A DNA stretch of 28,242 nucleotides from positions 1 to 28,242 of the forward strand of contig JAEXGM010000141.1 in NCBI GenBank assembly GCA_023450835.1, written 5' to 3'. The position numbers were made by a program, and so were the translations under genes. The notes beneath the pieces are model-generated. The model had not been told where the DNA came from. It made no database searches and saw only the letters and a list, made by a program, of their open reading frames with translations. The DNA is from Bacillota bacterium (GTDB taxonomy: Bacteria; Bacillota; Clostridia; Lachnospirales; Lachnospiraceae). Shown here one piece after another: positions 14,716-22,436 of this stretch; position 1 is the first letter of the stretch; the number at the start of each line of letters is the position of its first letter.

Positions 14716-15440
14716 CTTTCCTCACCGCCTTTCTTCTCTGCGGCCATAAAGAATAGTTCTTCTATTTTACCCGATTCGGTAAGGGATAAAAGATTTGTGA
14801 CCGTATCATATTGTATAAGCTCTCCCTGATAGATAAGCGCAGCCTTATCACATTCGGTTACCTCATCCATTACATGGGTGGATACAATAATTGTTTTTCC
14901 TTGTTCTTTTAATTTCTTTAGCTGCACCCAGATAGCCTTTCGCAGTACAGGGTCTATACCAACAGTAGGCTCATCCAGTAAAAGCACTTCCGGTTCATGG
15001 AGCAGTGAGGCTGCAAGAGATAACCGTTTCTTCATACCTCCGGAATATTCTCTGACCGGCTTTTGGGAATCTCCGTTTAAATCAACAAGTTTTAGCACCT
15101 CATCAATTCGCCTGCTGTAATCTTTTTTCTTCATACCGTAAAGTTCTGCGAAGAAGGACAGGTTATCAAGGCCTGATAAGTCCTCGTAAATTGCATCATT
15201 CTGGGGCATAAATCCAACCTTTTTAAGAAGTTTCAGATTGGGTATCGAGGTGTTATCATAACGGATTTCACCTTTGTCTGCCGGAATAGCTCCAATAAGC
15301 AGACGGATTAGTGTGGTTTTTCCCGCTCCACTGGGTCCTAAGAGACAGATAATCTCTCCGGAGGGAATGGAAAGGGATATATTTCTGATAACGGGTTTGT
15401 TATGAAAGCTTTTACAAATATCTATACCTGTAATGTCCAT
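14712..15440 (-). CDS. ABC transporter ATP-binding protein
   Basis: This is the nucleotide-binding half of the ABC-2 exporter. The 242-residue protein has all motifs: Walker A GPSGAGKT at 35-42, Q-loop GFMPQNDAIYEDL, signature EYSGGMKKRLS, Walker B VLLLDEPTVGIDP and the switch histidine in IVSTHVMDE. The ATG at 15440 has aagaggcgctt upstream. It lies first in a two-gene operon with the permease and has its own promoter at 15484-15513. A small C-terminal tail (SLTESGKIEELFF) is typical of the CcmA/DrrA-like class. It is divergent from the TetR gene, probably its regulator. Confidence 0.95.
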   Translation of the reverse strand: MDITGIDICKSFHNKPVIRNISLSIPSGEIICLLGPSGAGKTTLIRLLIGAIPADKGEIRYDNTSIPNLKLLKKVGFMPQNDAIYEDLSGLDNLSFFAELYGMKKKDYSRRIDEVLKLVDLNGDSQKPVREYSGGMKKRLSLAASLLHEPEVLLLDEPTVGIDPVLRKAIWVQLKKLKEQGKTIIVSTHVMDEVTECDKAALIYQGELIQYDTVTNLLSLTESGKIEELFFMAAEKKGGEER

Positions 15441-15483
15441 AAGCGCCTCTTTTCAAAAGTGATTGATTTTTGTTTCTGGAGAA

Positions 15484-15513
15484 ATTATAATACACCTGTT
15501 CATTATTTATCAA
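15484..15513 (-). promoter_or_regulatory. Sigma-A promoter of the ABC exporter operon
   Basis: On the minus strand TTGATA (15513-15508), an 18-bp spacer and TATAAT (15489-15484) lie about 45 bases before the ATPase ATG. Confidence 0.75.
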
Positions 15514-15532
15514 TAGTCATTTTATTTGAAAG

Positions 15533-15552
15533 TGTCCATTATCTGGAGGACA
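15533..15552. promoter_or_regulatory. Candidate TetR operator in the divergent spacer
   Basis: tgtcc (15533-15537) and ggaca (15548-15552) form an inverted repeat with a 10-base centre, 20 bases upstream of the ABC -35 box. It is short, and its position is the main argument. Confidence 0.3.
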
Positions 15553-15565
15553 GTTTTTTCACACA

Positions 15566-15616
15566 CATGTTTGTGCCTGGGAAATCCTCGGCCCAAACAT
15601 GAGGCGCGTTGGTAAG
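15566..15616 (+). repeat. Divergent copy of the leader module upstream of the TetR promoter
   Basis: catgtttg (15566-15573) pairs with caaacatg (15594-15601), with an inner gcc/ggc pair. It is followed by aggcgcgttggtaag, which resembles the gcgttggcag tail of the other copies. Unlike them it lies before the TATAAT at 15619-15624. Confidence 0.45.
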
Positions 15617-15629
15617 GGTATAATTGTTA

Positions 15630-15700
15630 GTGTGAATTATTGAAAAGCATAATTCACACACAAATTTGCGCTGGCGCTCAAATTTGGGGCGTGTTGGCAG
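15630..15700 (+). repeat. Leader hairpin module, copy upstream of the TetR gene
   Basis: A perfect 11-bp hairpin, gtgtgaattat with ataattcacac, is followed by a self-complementary caaatttg pair at both ends of a short GC centre and the tail ggcgtgttggcag. The ribosome site catggaggg follows directly. Compared with 12097-12166, the third base pair changes from A-T to G-C, so pairing is kept. A TATAAT at 15619-15624 lies just upstream, but its -35 is poor. Confidence 0.7.
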
Positions 15701-15713
15701 CATGGAGGGTATG

Positions 15714-16301
15714 ATGGATAATAAATCGGACTTAAGAGTAATACGAACCAGGCATATGATTAAGACTGCTTTTCTGGAGTTGATGGAGGAAGTCGGCTTT
15801 GCAAAAATAACCGTAGAAGGTATAACAAAGAAAGCGTTCATCAGCAGAAATACCTTCTATTTGCATTATACCGATAAATATGACTTGTTAAACAGCCTGG
15901 AAGAGGAAGTTCTCGTAGGATTAAAAGAAATTGTAAAAGACATGCCTTTTGAAATTATGAAAAGTAAAGGGCTTGCCGATGGCAAGCCGATTTCTGCTTT
16001 AACTAGTGTTTACAGGTATGTCAGTGATAATTCCCGGTTCTTTTCCCTTATGATAAATGAAAATGGGGACCCTTCCTTTCTCCATAAACTCAGTGAAACC
16101 ATAAGAACCATAATAAACAATGGCATAGAGGGGGAACTTAGAATCCCACAGCGTTATATGATTGCCATTATTGTGGGAATTCAGACAAGTATCTTAGGTG
16201 AATGGTTAAGAGGCGGTATGAAAGAGGAACCGGAAGAACTGGCGGTATTAATAGCATCAATCTTTGAAAGTGCTCCGAAAAACCTGCTGAAATCTTTGTA
16301 A
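15714..16301 (+). CDS. TetR/AcrR-family transcriptional regulator
   Basis: This is a DNA-binding dimer that usually represses a neighbouring transporter until a ligand binds. The protein is 195 residues from ATG 15714, four bases after ggaggg; the in-frame ATG at 15711 is one base from it and less likely. The N-terminal helix-turn-helix region is typical: VIRTRHMIKTAFLELMEEVG, then ITVEGITKKAFISRNTFYLH and the YTDKYDLLNSLEEE cap. The C-terminal ligand domain is divergent, with one hydrophobic helix (RYMIAIIVGIQTSILGEWLR). It is divergent from the ABC exporter genes, whose repressor it probably is. Its leader carries the same hairpin module as the HD-GYP gene. Confidence 0.9.
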   Translation: MDNKSDLRVIRTRHMIKTAFLELMEEVGFAKITVEGITKKAFISRNTFYLHYTDKYDLLNSLEEEVLVGLKEIVKDMPFEIMKSKGLADGKPISALTSVYRYVSDNSRFFSLMINENGDPSFLHKLSETIRTIINNGIEGELRIPQRYMIAIIVGIQTSILGEWLRGGMKEEPEELAVLIASIFESAPKNLLKSL

Positions 16302-16313
16302 TAGCAGTGACTG

Positions 16314-16353
16314 AATAAAAATAAGGAGCCAAAAGTCCAAAAGGCTCCTTATT
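16314..16353 (-). terminator. Terminator of the YcxB-like gene, possibly shared
   Basis: An 11-bp stem joins 16320-16330 (aataaggagcc) to 16343-16353 (ggctccttatt). On the minus strand it is followed by TTTTTATTC, as expected of a terminator for the gene ending at 16363. The plus-strand tail is not T-rich, so it is weaker for TetR. Confidence 0.85.
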
Positions 16354-16362
16354 AACAAATTG

Positions 16363-17679
16363 CTATTTTGCATTACCTGATTTTACGATAGGTCCAATGT
16401 ACTCAAGAAAAGCATCCGCTCCTTTATCAAAGCAATCCTTCTTTAGATAAAAGGCTTTTTCTGAGCCAAGATAAATATAGATATAATCCTTATATTGCTT
16501 GATATCCGTAATCTGCAGATAAGGGAAGCTGGAGATATACTGGATACCGGATAAGGTAAAGTAATCTTCATAAAAAGTAAATACGGCATCCATGCCCTTG
16601 CTCTTATCAAAGGACTTTATTGTTCTCTCAATGACCTTCTCAATACTGACTCCCTGATAAAATACAAAGATAAACATCAGTATAATTGCAATGATGCAGC
16701 CTAAGAAGCCGGCCTTTGACTGATACAGCATTACCAGAACAGCCAAGAAGAGGACTGCCAGGATAAACCAGGTGATAAAACGTCTTATAAATCTGTCATA
16801 GTAGCAGAAGTCCTTTATAACCTGGTCTGTATATTTCGTGCGGTTGATAAATTTCACTTCATCCCTGATGTTTTGCTCTTCTCTTGCTTTTTTTGCTTCG
16901 TAGAATCTGGAGAGAGCACTTGCTTTAACATCTTTCTGAAACTTCTGTTTTTTATTCCTTTTTTTACGAAGTACAAACCATGCAACGAAGATAATAATAA
17001 GGGCAGCGAACTCAAGCAATGCGCGGATGGCAGCATTCTTTGCCTCTTTTTCTACTTCAGCCTTGTCAAGAAACTTAGTGAAATGGGTGCCATCGACTAA
17101 GGTCTTTACAAAGGTCTCATCAATAGGCGCAGACTTGCTGCTCTGATAGATATCAAAGGAAAAGGTATAGCCGTTTACGATGGTACCATAAATAAGTTCC
17201 GTCATGGTACTGTTATCCTTAGTTATCTCGATATTGTAACGAAAAAAGTCTGCTTCCTTCTGAGGATATTCCTCTATGGAAGTCTTTGTATTTTCCTCTT
17301 TTGAATCTGTCAGGCTGTTTAAGAAGTCGGTTTTTTCCTTTTCTGAAAGCAGAGAAAGGTTAAATATTTTGCTTGTCTGGCTTGACTGCTTTTGGAGTAG
17401 TCTTACCAGGGACTTTGTTTCAGGATCGTATAAAATGGCTCTCACGCCCATCTTAGTCATACTTTCCTTTTCGCTCTTTACATTTACGATACCTGCCGTC
17501 TGCCAACCCTTGTCCGAATCAGGGGAATCCTTTGTTAATACAACGGTATCATCCGGCAAAGACAGCTCCAGATAGATATCGGAAAAACTCTGGACCTTTG
17601 CCTGAACATGGGTAGAGGGGATGACAGCCAGAGTCAGAACGAGTGCTATAAGAAGACTGCTTAGTACTTTGTTTTTCAT
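16363..17679 (-). CDS. Exported, multi-pass membrane protein with YcxB-like C-terminal domain
   Basis: The 438-residue protein begins with a signal peptide (MKNKVLSSLLIALVLTLAV...HVQAKV). A roughly 190-residue extracellular domain of beta/helix character follows, with no motif I know. A transmembrane segment at about 221-239 leads to a basic cytoplasmic linker (RKKRNKKQKFQK). Two close transmembrane helices at about 300-335 come next. The C-terminal cytoplasmic part (MDAVFTFYEDYFTLSG, then YLQITDIKQYKDYIYIYLG) matches the YcxB-like domain pattern: strand pairs, an aromatic YIYIYLG and a terminal region ending in KKDCFDKGADAFLEYI. The ATG at 17679 has aaggagat seven bases upstream. Function is unknown. 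It is divergent from the chemoreceptor gene across a 510-base spacer. Confidence 0.8.
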   Translation of the reverse strand: MKNKVLSSLLIALVLTLAVIPSTHVQAKVQSFSDIYLELSLPDDTVVLTKDSPDSDKGWQTAGIVNVKSEKESMTKMGVRAILYDPETKSLVRLLQKQSSQTSKIFNLSLLSEKEKTDFLNSLTDSKEENTKTSIEEYPQKEADFFRYNIEITKDNSTMTELIYGTIVNGYTFSFDIYQSSKSAPIDETFVKTLVDGTHFTKFLDKAEVEKEAKNAAIRALLEFAALIIIFVAWFVLRKKRNKKQKFQKDVKASALSRFYEAKKAREEQNIRDEVKFINRTKYTDQVIKDFCYYDRFIRRFITWFILAVLFLAVLVMLYQSKAGFLGCIIAIILMFIFVFYQGVSIEKVIERTIKSFDKSKGMDAVFTFYEDYFTLSGIQYISSFPYLQITDIKQYKDYIYIYLGSEKAFYLKKDCFDKGADAFLEYIGPIVKSGNAK

Positions 17680-17783
17680 GAAGTTTATCTCCTTGTGAAG
17701 AAATATGTATCATTATCTTACCACGATTCCGAGTAAAGTTCTACGGTTTTTACGAAGAGATAATAAACTTATGAAAAATTTAA

Positions 17784-17907
17784 GACCTTTCGGAGGTCAG
17801 CCTATAAAAGGGGGAAGCCGCCACTTACTGTCTTGAGGGGAAGAACAGTAAATGACGGCTCTATGAAAAAGCATTATCTATATGAACAAGGGAGAGGGGT
17901 TCCCTTG
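17784..17907. other. Three-hairpin region in the 510-base divergent spacer
   Basis: The 17680-18189 spacer has no gene I can support. It holds three inverted repeats: gacct/aggtc (17784-17788, 17794-17798), a 16-bp helix with two mismatches (17816-17831 with 17845-17860, loop cttgaggggaaga) and caaggga/tcccttg (17887-17893, 17901-17907). The third touches the chemoreceptor -35 box. They lie upstream of that promoter, so they are either operators, part of the minus-strand leader, or a separate RNA. The remainder, 17935-18189, is an AT-rich leader with nothing recognisable until the ggaggagagg ribosome site. Confidence 0.4.
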
Positions 17908-17934
17908 ACTTCTAATAACATATTAAAATATAAA
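17905..17934 (+). promoter_or_regulatory. Candidate promoter of the chemoreceptor gene
   Basis: TTGACT (17905-17910), an 18-bp gap and TATAAA (17929-17934) would give a leader of about 245 bases. I found no flagellar sigma-D motif, although receptor genes often use it. Confidence 0.5.
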
Positions 17935-18189
17935 TGTGTCTTAAGTTTGGATAAAACATTAAAAAACAATGAAGAATACTTAAGAGATTGAAAGAAATAT
18001 TAATAAAATCAAAAAAATAAGTAACATATTAATATCTTAATCCTCCCGCGGCAGTTTCGTAAAAGCATTAAAGCAAGATTCATACAGAAATAAAGCAATA
18101 TTGATATGGTTTTTTAAATTTCCAAATGTTAGAATGTAGAAAAGTAATGCTTTTTGTAGAAAAAGCCACTTGGAGGAGAGGATAACTAT

Positions 18190-20187
18190 ATGAAAACATT
18201 GAGAACAATCAAAGCAAAGCTATTAATTAGCTACCTTGCCATACTGATATTAGTGGCAGGAAGTCTGGCGCTGGTATCCATCCAGACGGCCAGAATGAAT
18301 TTGCGCGGGCAGACCAATGAGGGAATCAGTACTTTAGTTGACGATGACGCCAAGCTCATAGAGAGCAGAATGGAGAATGAAAAGCTAATAGTAGAAGACA
18401 TTGCCGGACAGACCTACGTACAAAGCATGTCATTTCTTTTGCAGAAGCCGATTTTACTGGATTATTTGAAAAAGACGGACTTTCTGGAACTGGGAATTGT
18501 CGATACGAAGGGAATAGCCCAGTATTCGGATGATAGTCAGGCAGATCTTTCTGACAGGGATTATATTAAAGAAGCACTGACAGGTAAGACTGTAATTTCG
18601 GATGTACTCATCAGCAAAGTAACAAATGAGCCGGTTGTTATGATTGCGGCTCCTATTTATAAAGAGAAAGAAATAATAGGACTTGTTCTGGCAAGAAGCG
18701 ATGCCAATAAAATCAGCGATATGATCAGTGATATGGGATATGGAAAGAACGGGTATGGTTATGTGATCAACGGAGAGGGAACCGTTATTGCGCACCCGGA
18801 CAAAACACTTGTTACAAGTATGTTCAACCCCATTAAACAAGCCGGTGAAGATAAGAGCATGATCTCAACGGCAGATTTCTTTACCAAAGTATTAAAGGAA
18901 AAACAGGGAATATATGAATATACATATCAGGGTAAGGAACTTTACTCGGCCTTTGCAGCCATACCAAATACCAACTGGCATTATGTAGTAACCGCAGATA
19001 AAAGTGAGGCACTCTCAAGAATCAATGATCTTATACTGGTAATCGCTGTGGTATTTGCGGTAGCTGTAATCCTTGGAATAGTAGTTGCTGTGCTTCTGGG
19101 AAACAGTATAGCAAATCCTATTGTCAAAACAGTGCAGCAGGCTGAGAAGATTGCAGGCCTTGATATCTCTGCCAATATTGATGAAAAATACAGAAAGAGA
19201 AAAGATGAGATAGGCACCCTTGCTGTCGCACTGCAAAATATTACGGATAGTTTTCGCGGCATAGTATTAGAACTGCAGGGAGCTTCCGGTGCTCTGTCCG
19301 ATACGGCGGGCAGAATGTCTAAGATGTCGGAGGAATCGGCCGTTGCCTCCCAGGAGATATCGACTACAATAGAAGAACTGGCCAAGGCTGCAACAAACCA
19401 TGCGGAACATACCCAGGAGGGAAGCATGCGGGCTCAGGATTTGGGAGAAGCAATTGAAAAGAATCAAAACAGCTTTAAGATATTGAATAAGGCCACCAAA
19501 AAAGTAGTGGCACTGATAGATGAAGGCAGCAGTGCACTGGAAATTCTACGAATGAAAACAACAGAAAATAATAGTGCTGCAAAGGAAATCAAAGAAGTAA
19601 TCAATAAGACAGACAGAAGCGCAGAACTTATCGGACAAGCCAGTGAAGTCATCACACAGATTGCAGAACAGACCAATCTTCTTGCCCTTAATGCAGCAAT
19701 TGAGGCAGCCAGAGCCGGAGAAGCCGGAAAAGGATTTGCAGTGGTAGCGGAAGAAATTAAGAAGTTAGCGGAACAGTCCTCTGCTTCAACCAATGAGATA
19801 GACAGAATCGTAGATGAACTGCAGAAAAATACCAAAGGCGCCGTACTGACAATTGAGAAGATGGGAGCTGCCATAGAAGAGCAGACCATAAGTGTAGATA
19901 ACAATGAGAAGAGCTTTGAAGGCATAACAAAAGCAATCTTAAAAGCCAATGATGCGGTAGAAGAGCTGAATAAGAGCGGAGAAGAGATGGAACATGTAAA
20001 GGCAGGAATTATTGAGACCATGGAAAGCCTATCAGCCATTGCGGAGGAAGATTCCGCCTCTACCCAAGAGTTATCCGCCTCCGTAGAGGAACAGACGGCC
20101 TCCCTGGAGGAAATGGCAGAATCCAGTAAATCAATGGATGAACTGGCGGAAAAACTGGAATTGGCAGTAGGCAGATTCAGATTATAA
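18190..20187 (+). CDS. Methyl-accepting chemotaxis protein with dCache sensor
   Basis: This chemoreceptor signals through CheA/CheW to the flagellar motor. The 665-residue protein has a transmembrane segment at about 10-30 and an extracellular dCache-type sensor at about 35-270 (landmarks ELGIVDTKGIAQYSDD, LSDRDYIKEALTGK, GYGYVINGEGTVIAHPD, NTNWHYVVTADKSEAL). A second transmembrane segment at about 280-302 leads into a HAMP domain at about 304-360. The signalling domain has the conserved hairpin tip AEQTNLLALNAAIEAARAGE at about 494-515 and the following FAVVAEEIKKLAEQS. Glutamine/glutamate-rich methylation-type stretches lie on both arms. There is no C-terminal NWETF-type tether. The ATG has ggaggagagg upstream. 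It shows the cell is motile; the ligand is unknown. Confidence 0.95.
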   Translation: MKTLRTIKAKLLISYLAILILVAGSLALVSIQTARMNLRGQTNEGISTLVDDDAKLIESRMENEKLIVEDIAGQTYVQSMSFLLQKPILLDYLKKTDFLELGIVDTKGIAQYSDDSQADLSDRDYIKEALTGKTVISDVLISKVTNEPVVMIAAPIYKEKEIIGLVLARSDANKISDMISDMGYGKNGYGYVINGEGTVIAHPDKTLVTSMFNPIKQAGEDKSMISTADFFTKVLKEKQGIYEYTYQGKELYSAFAAIPNTNWHYVVTADKSEALSRINDLILVIAVVFAVAVILGIVVAVLLGNSIANPIVKTVQQAEKIAGLDISANIDEKYRKRKDEIGTLAVALQNITDSFRGIVLELQGASGALSDTAGRMSKMSEESAVASQEISTTIEELAKAATNHAEHTQEGSMRAQDLGEAIEKNQNSFKILNKATKKVVALIDEGSSALEILRMKTTENNSAAKEIKEVINKTDRSAELIGQASEVITQIAEQTNLLALNAAIEAARAGEAGKGFAVVAEEIKKLAEQSSASTNEIDRIVDELQKNTKGAVLTIEKMGAAIEEQTISVDNNEKSFEGITKAILKANDAVEELNKSGEEMEHVKAGIIETMESLSAIAEEDSASTQELSASVEEQTASLEEMAESSKSMDELAEKLELAVGRFRL

Positions 20188-20258
20188 ATAGCACACAGCA
20201 GATGTGAAAAACATGGAGTTTTTACGGGATTTCTCCCTTTGTATTTTGTCTAAAAGGA

Positions 20259-20287
20259 TTGACCTTTGCAGGGTTATCGGGTAAAAT
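20259..20287 (+). promoter_or_regulatory. Sigma-A promoter of the coiled-coil membrane gene
   Basis: TTGACC (20259-20264), a 17-bp spacer and TAAAAT (20282-20287). It overlaps the upstream extension of the next ORF, supporting the later ATG at 20323. Confidence 0.75.
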
Positions 20288-20322
20288 CAAAAATAAAGTT
20301 TTATACAAAGGGAGGGAAAGTG

Positions 20323-21426
20323 ATGCAAGGCAATATATTATCCGGCGGAGTAAAGGAACTGGAGATTGTCAAACAGAAATTAGCCGACTTAACCGACTGT
20401 CAGAATCAGAGTGAAAGCCTTGAATTACAGGAAGCTAAGCTTGAAAAGAGCATCAAGGGGAAGGAAAAAGATATTGCAGATGAGATAAGCACCACTCTAA
20501 GGCAGAGGAAAGAAGAAATTGAGAAGACCTATGATGCACAGCTTGACCTTACCAGACAGCAGATTAAAAAAATAAAGAACCGTAAGATGAAGTCAAAAAC
20601 AGAAAAGGTAAATGAAAGAATTGACAATGAAACAGCGGGGGTAAGAGAAGAATACCGCTTACTAAATCTTGAAATCAAAGATTTGTATAAAGGAAATAAG
20701 ATTCCGCTGATTCTTCATAACCGGTTGTTTTACTCCATATTTTTCCCCGGTAAGCTTTCGGACTTGTTCGTTATTATACTGACGGTAGCGGTGCTGTTAC
20801 TGGCGCTTCCTTATGTTATCTATACACAGCTGCTGCCGGAAGAAAAACTGTTATTTTTATTTCTTATCTATACCCTTATTGTACTTCTGTTCGGAGGAAT
20901 ATACCTGCTGCTTGAAAATAATATTAAGAACAGGCACCGGGGGACGTTCACCCAGATTCAAAAGCTAAGAAGACAGATGGCCTTATTACGCAGAAAGATA
21001 AAGAACATTCGTAAGGGCATCTTAAAGGATAAAGACGAGAGTGTTTATGAATTAGAGGACTTTGACAGAGAGGTCTTAGAGCTGGAAGAGGAACTTGCCA
21101 GGATAAATACCGGAAAGAAAGAAGCTCTTGGAACCTTTGAGAATTCCACCCGGAATGTAATCAGAGAGGAAATCAGCCAGCAGCATCAGGAAGAACTCCT
21201 AAGGCTTAAGAAAGAGTATGCAAAGGTTTACAGTGACAGCAAGGAGATACAGGAGACAATGAAGAATCTTTCTCTATTAATCGCTTCCGAATATGAAGCT
21301 TATCTGGGAAAGGAATTTCTGGACAAGAATAAGCTGGAAGCGCTGATGCAGCTTATGAATGAGAAAAACATTGCTACTATTTCCGAAGCCATTACCTTTT
21401 ATCGGACAGAGCAGACGGAAGGCTGA
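20323..21426 (+). CDS. Coiled-coil membrane protein, unknown function
   Basis: The ATG at 20323 is chosen because ggagggaaag precedes it and a promoter lies within the longer ORF. The product is 367 residues. A long N-terminal coiled coil (about 10-120), rich in Lys, Glu, Gln and Leu, is followed by two adjacent transmembrane helices at about 150-200. The loop between them is short, so both coiled-coil arms lie on the same, probably cytoplasmic, side. A second coiled coil spans about 205-335. The C-terminal part (LLIASEYEAYLGKEFLDKNKLEALMQLM) resembles a short conserved helix-rich tail. I do not recognise the family. It shares its orientation with the chemoreceptor but has its own promoter, so it is probably separate. 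Confidence 0.72.
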   Translation: MQGNILSGGVKELEIVKQKLADLTDCQNQSESLELQEAKLEKSIKGKEKDIADEISTTLRQRKEEIEKTYDAQLDLTRQQIKKIKNRKMKSKTEKVNERIDNETAGVREEYRLLNLEIKDLYKGNKIPLILHNRLFYSIFFPGKLSDLFVIILTVAVLLLALPYVIYTQLLPEEKLLFLFLIYTLIVLLFGGIYLLLENNIKNRHRGTFTQIQKLRRQMALLRRKIKNIRKGILKDKDESVYELEDFDREVLELEEELARINTGKKEALGTFENSTRNVIREEISQQHQEELLRLKKEYAKVYSDSKEIQETMKNLSLLIASEYEAYLGKEFLDKNKLEALMQLMNEKNIATISEAITFYRTEQTEG

Positions 21427-21482
21427 CATAGATTAACGTTTAAATAATAAATGAATAGAGTTATGAAGACTGCTTAAATAAC

Positions 21483-21548
21483 AAAAGGAGCCGCCTGATT
21501 CCTCAGTAACTGCGACAGTTGCGGGAGGGAAGTCAGATTGCTCCTTTT
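21483..21548. terminator. Structured bidirectional terminator
   Basis: aaaaggagc (21483-21491) pairs with gctcctttt (21540-21548). Inside, ctgattcc pairs with ggaagtcag (one bulge), and innermost aactg with cagtt. It ends the coiled-coil gene and the convergent yyaC-like gene. Confidence 0.8.
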
Positions 21549-21550
21549 TA

Positions 21551-22123
21551 TTAATTTTTTGAGAGCTGATAGAAACAATAGTTAATACCGGTACAAATAT
21601 AATCAGCCAATACCATAACTACATTAAGCCTTGTGGTCTGCAGCAGCATATGGTCGAGCATTCCTGAGAAATTTACGATTCCTGTTATAAAGATGTCACC
21701 TACCGGCGGAAGATCCTTATCTACTCCGGCACCCGGCAGCAGAGGTCCTTCTCCAAGAGTAATGTAGCCGATATGGCTTGATTTTCCTAAGGAGGCATCC
21801 ACTGCTATTACAAATGCATTTGGATGATGAAGGCGAATATGATCAATGGTATCGCTTAGGTTCTTCGCATGAACCGGCTGTTCCAGTGTGCCATAGAGCG
21901 CTATGTCATATTGCTTCATCTTTGATAACTTATAGCCAACAATCGGACCCAGACAGTCACCGGTTGCCCTGTCGGAACCGATACATAGAAAAACCAGGGG
22001 ACAATTTTTAGTAAGTTTGCCCTGTATCATACTTTGCAGTCTGCTGCTAAAGTCATAAACAGAATAGCGTTCCTTTGTATTGAAATAATATAGTTTCTTC
22101 TCTATATCTAATTCTTTGTTCAT
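21551..22123 (-). CDS. yyaC: YyaC-family putative sporulation protein (DUF1256)
   Basis: YyaC is a sporulation-associated protein related to the germination protease Gpr; its exact substrate is not settled. The 190-residue protein has the family blocks FLCIGSDRATGDCLGPIVG at about 46-63, LYGTLEQPVHAKNL, VIAVDASLGKSSHIGYI, the GPLLPGAGVDKDLPPVGDI loop and a C-terminal helix. The ATG at 22123 is chosen because ggagg lies five bases upstream; the TTG one codon earlier is less likely. It is the clearest sign in the window that the organism forms endospores. It is convergent with the coiled-coil gene and ends on the structured terminator. Confidence 0.9.
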   Translation of the reverse strand: MNKELDIEKKLYYFNTKERYSVYDFSSRLQSMIQGKLTKNCPLVFLCIGSDRATGDCLGPIVGYKLSKMKQYDIALYGTLEQPVHAKNLSDTIDHIRLHHPNAFVIAVDASLGKSSHIGYITLGEGPLLPGAGVDKDLPPVGDIFITGIVNFSGMLDHMLLQTTRLNVVMVLADYICTGINYCFYQLSKN

Positions 22124-22436
22124 CAAAACCTCCTATTTTCACTCGTACACTATACCTTATTCTTGCTTAACAAAAGTATTACCTTAAAAATGCCATTTAG
22201 TCAGGAATTAGAAATAATTAACAAGCTAAGTTTCAACAAATCCCATGCAAATACTGCAAATACATGTAAAGTTTCGGTAGACAACCGTAAAGAAAAGAAA
22301 AAATAATAGAAATAAAACTAATAAAAAAGGTAATATTTATAAATTACAGAGTATGTTTTGACATAATTATTAATTCTTCTGTGCTACCATAAAAAGTAAA
22401 AAAGAGTTGCAGCAAGTATCAGGAGGATTTTGAATC
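22124..22436. other. AT-rich divergent spacer between yyaC and the LysM gene
   Basis: I see no gene here. A consensus TTGACA at 22358-22363 faces the LysM gene, but the nearest -10-like site, an extended tgcTACCAT at 22385-22390, is 21 bases away, too far for a standard promoter. No clear sporulation-sigma motif was found for the yyaC side. Confidence 0.4.

Noticed and set aside
17811..17831. Cobalamin-riboswitch-like phrase (gccgccac..actgt)
   Set aside because: The rest of the B12 consensus is absent and the bases form one arm of a simple hairpin.
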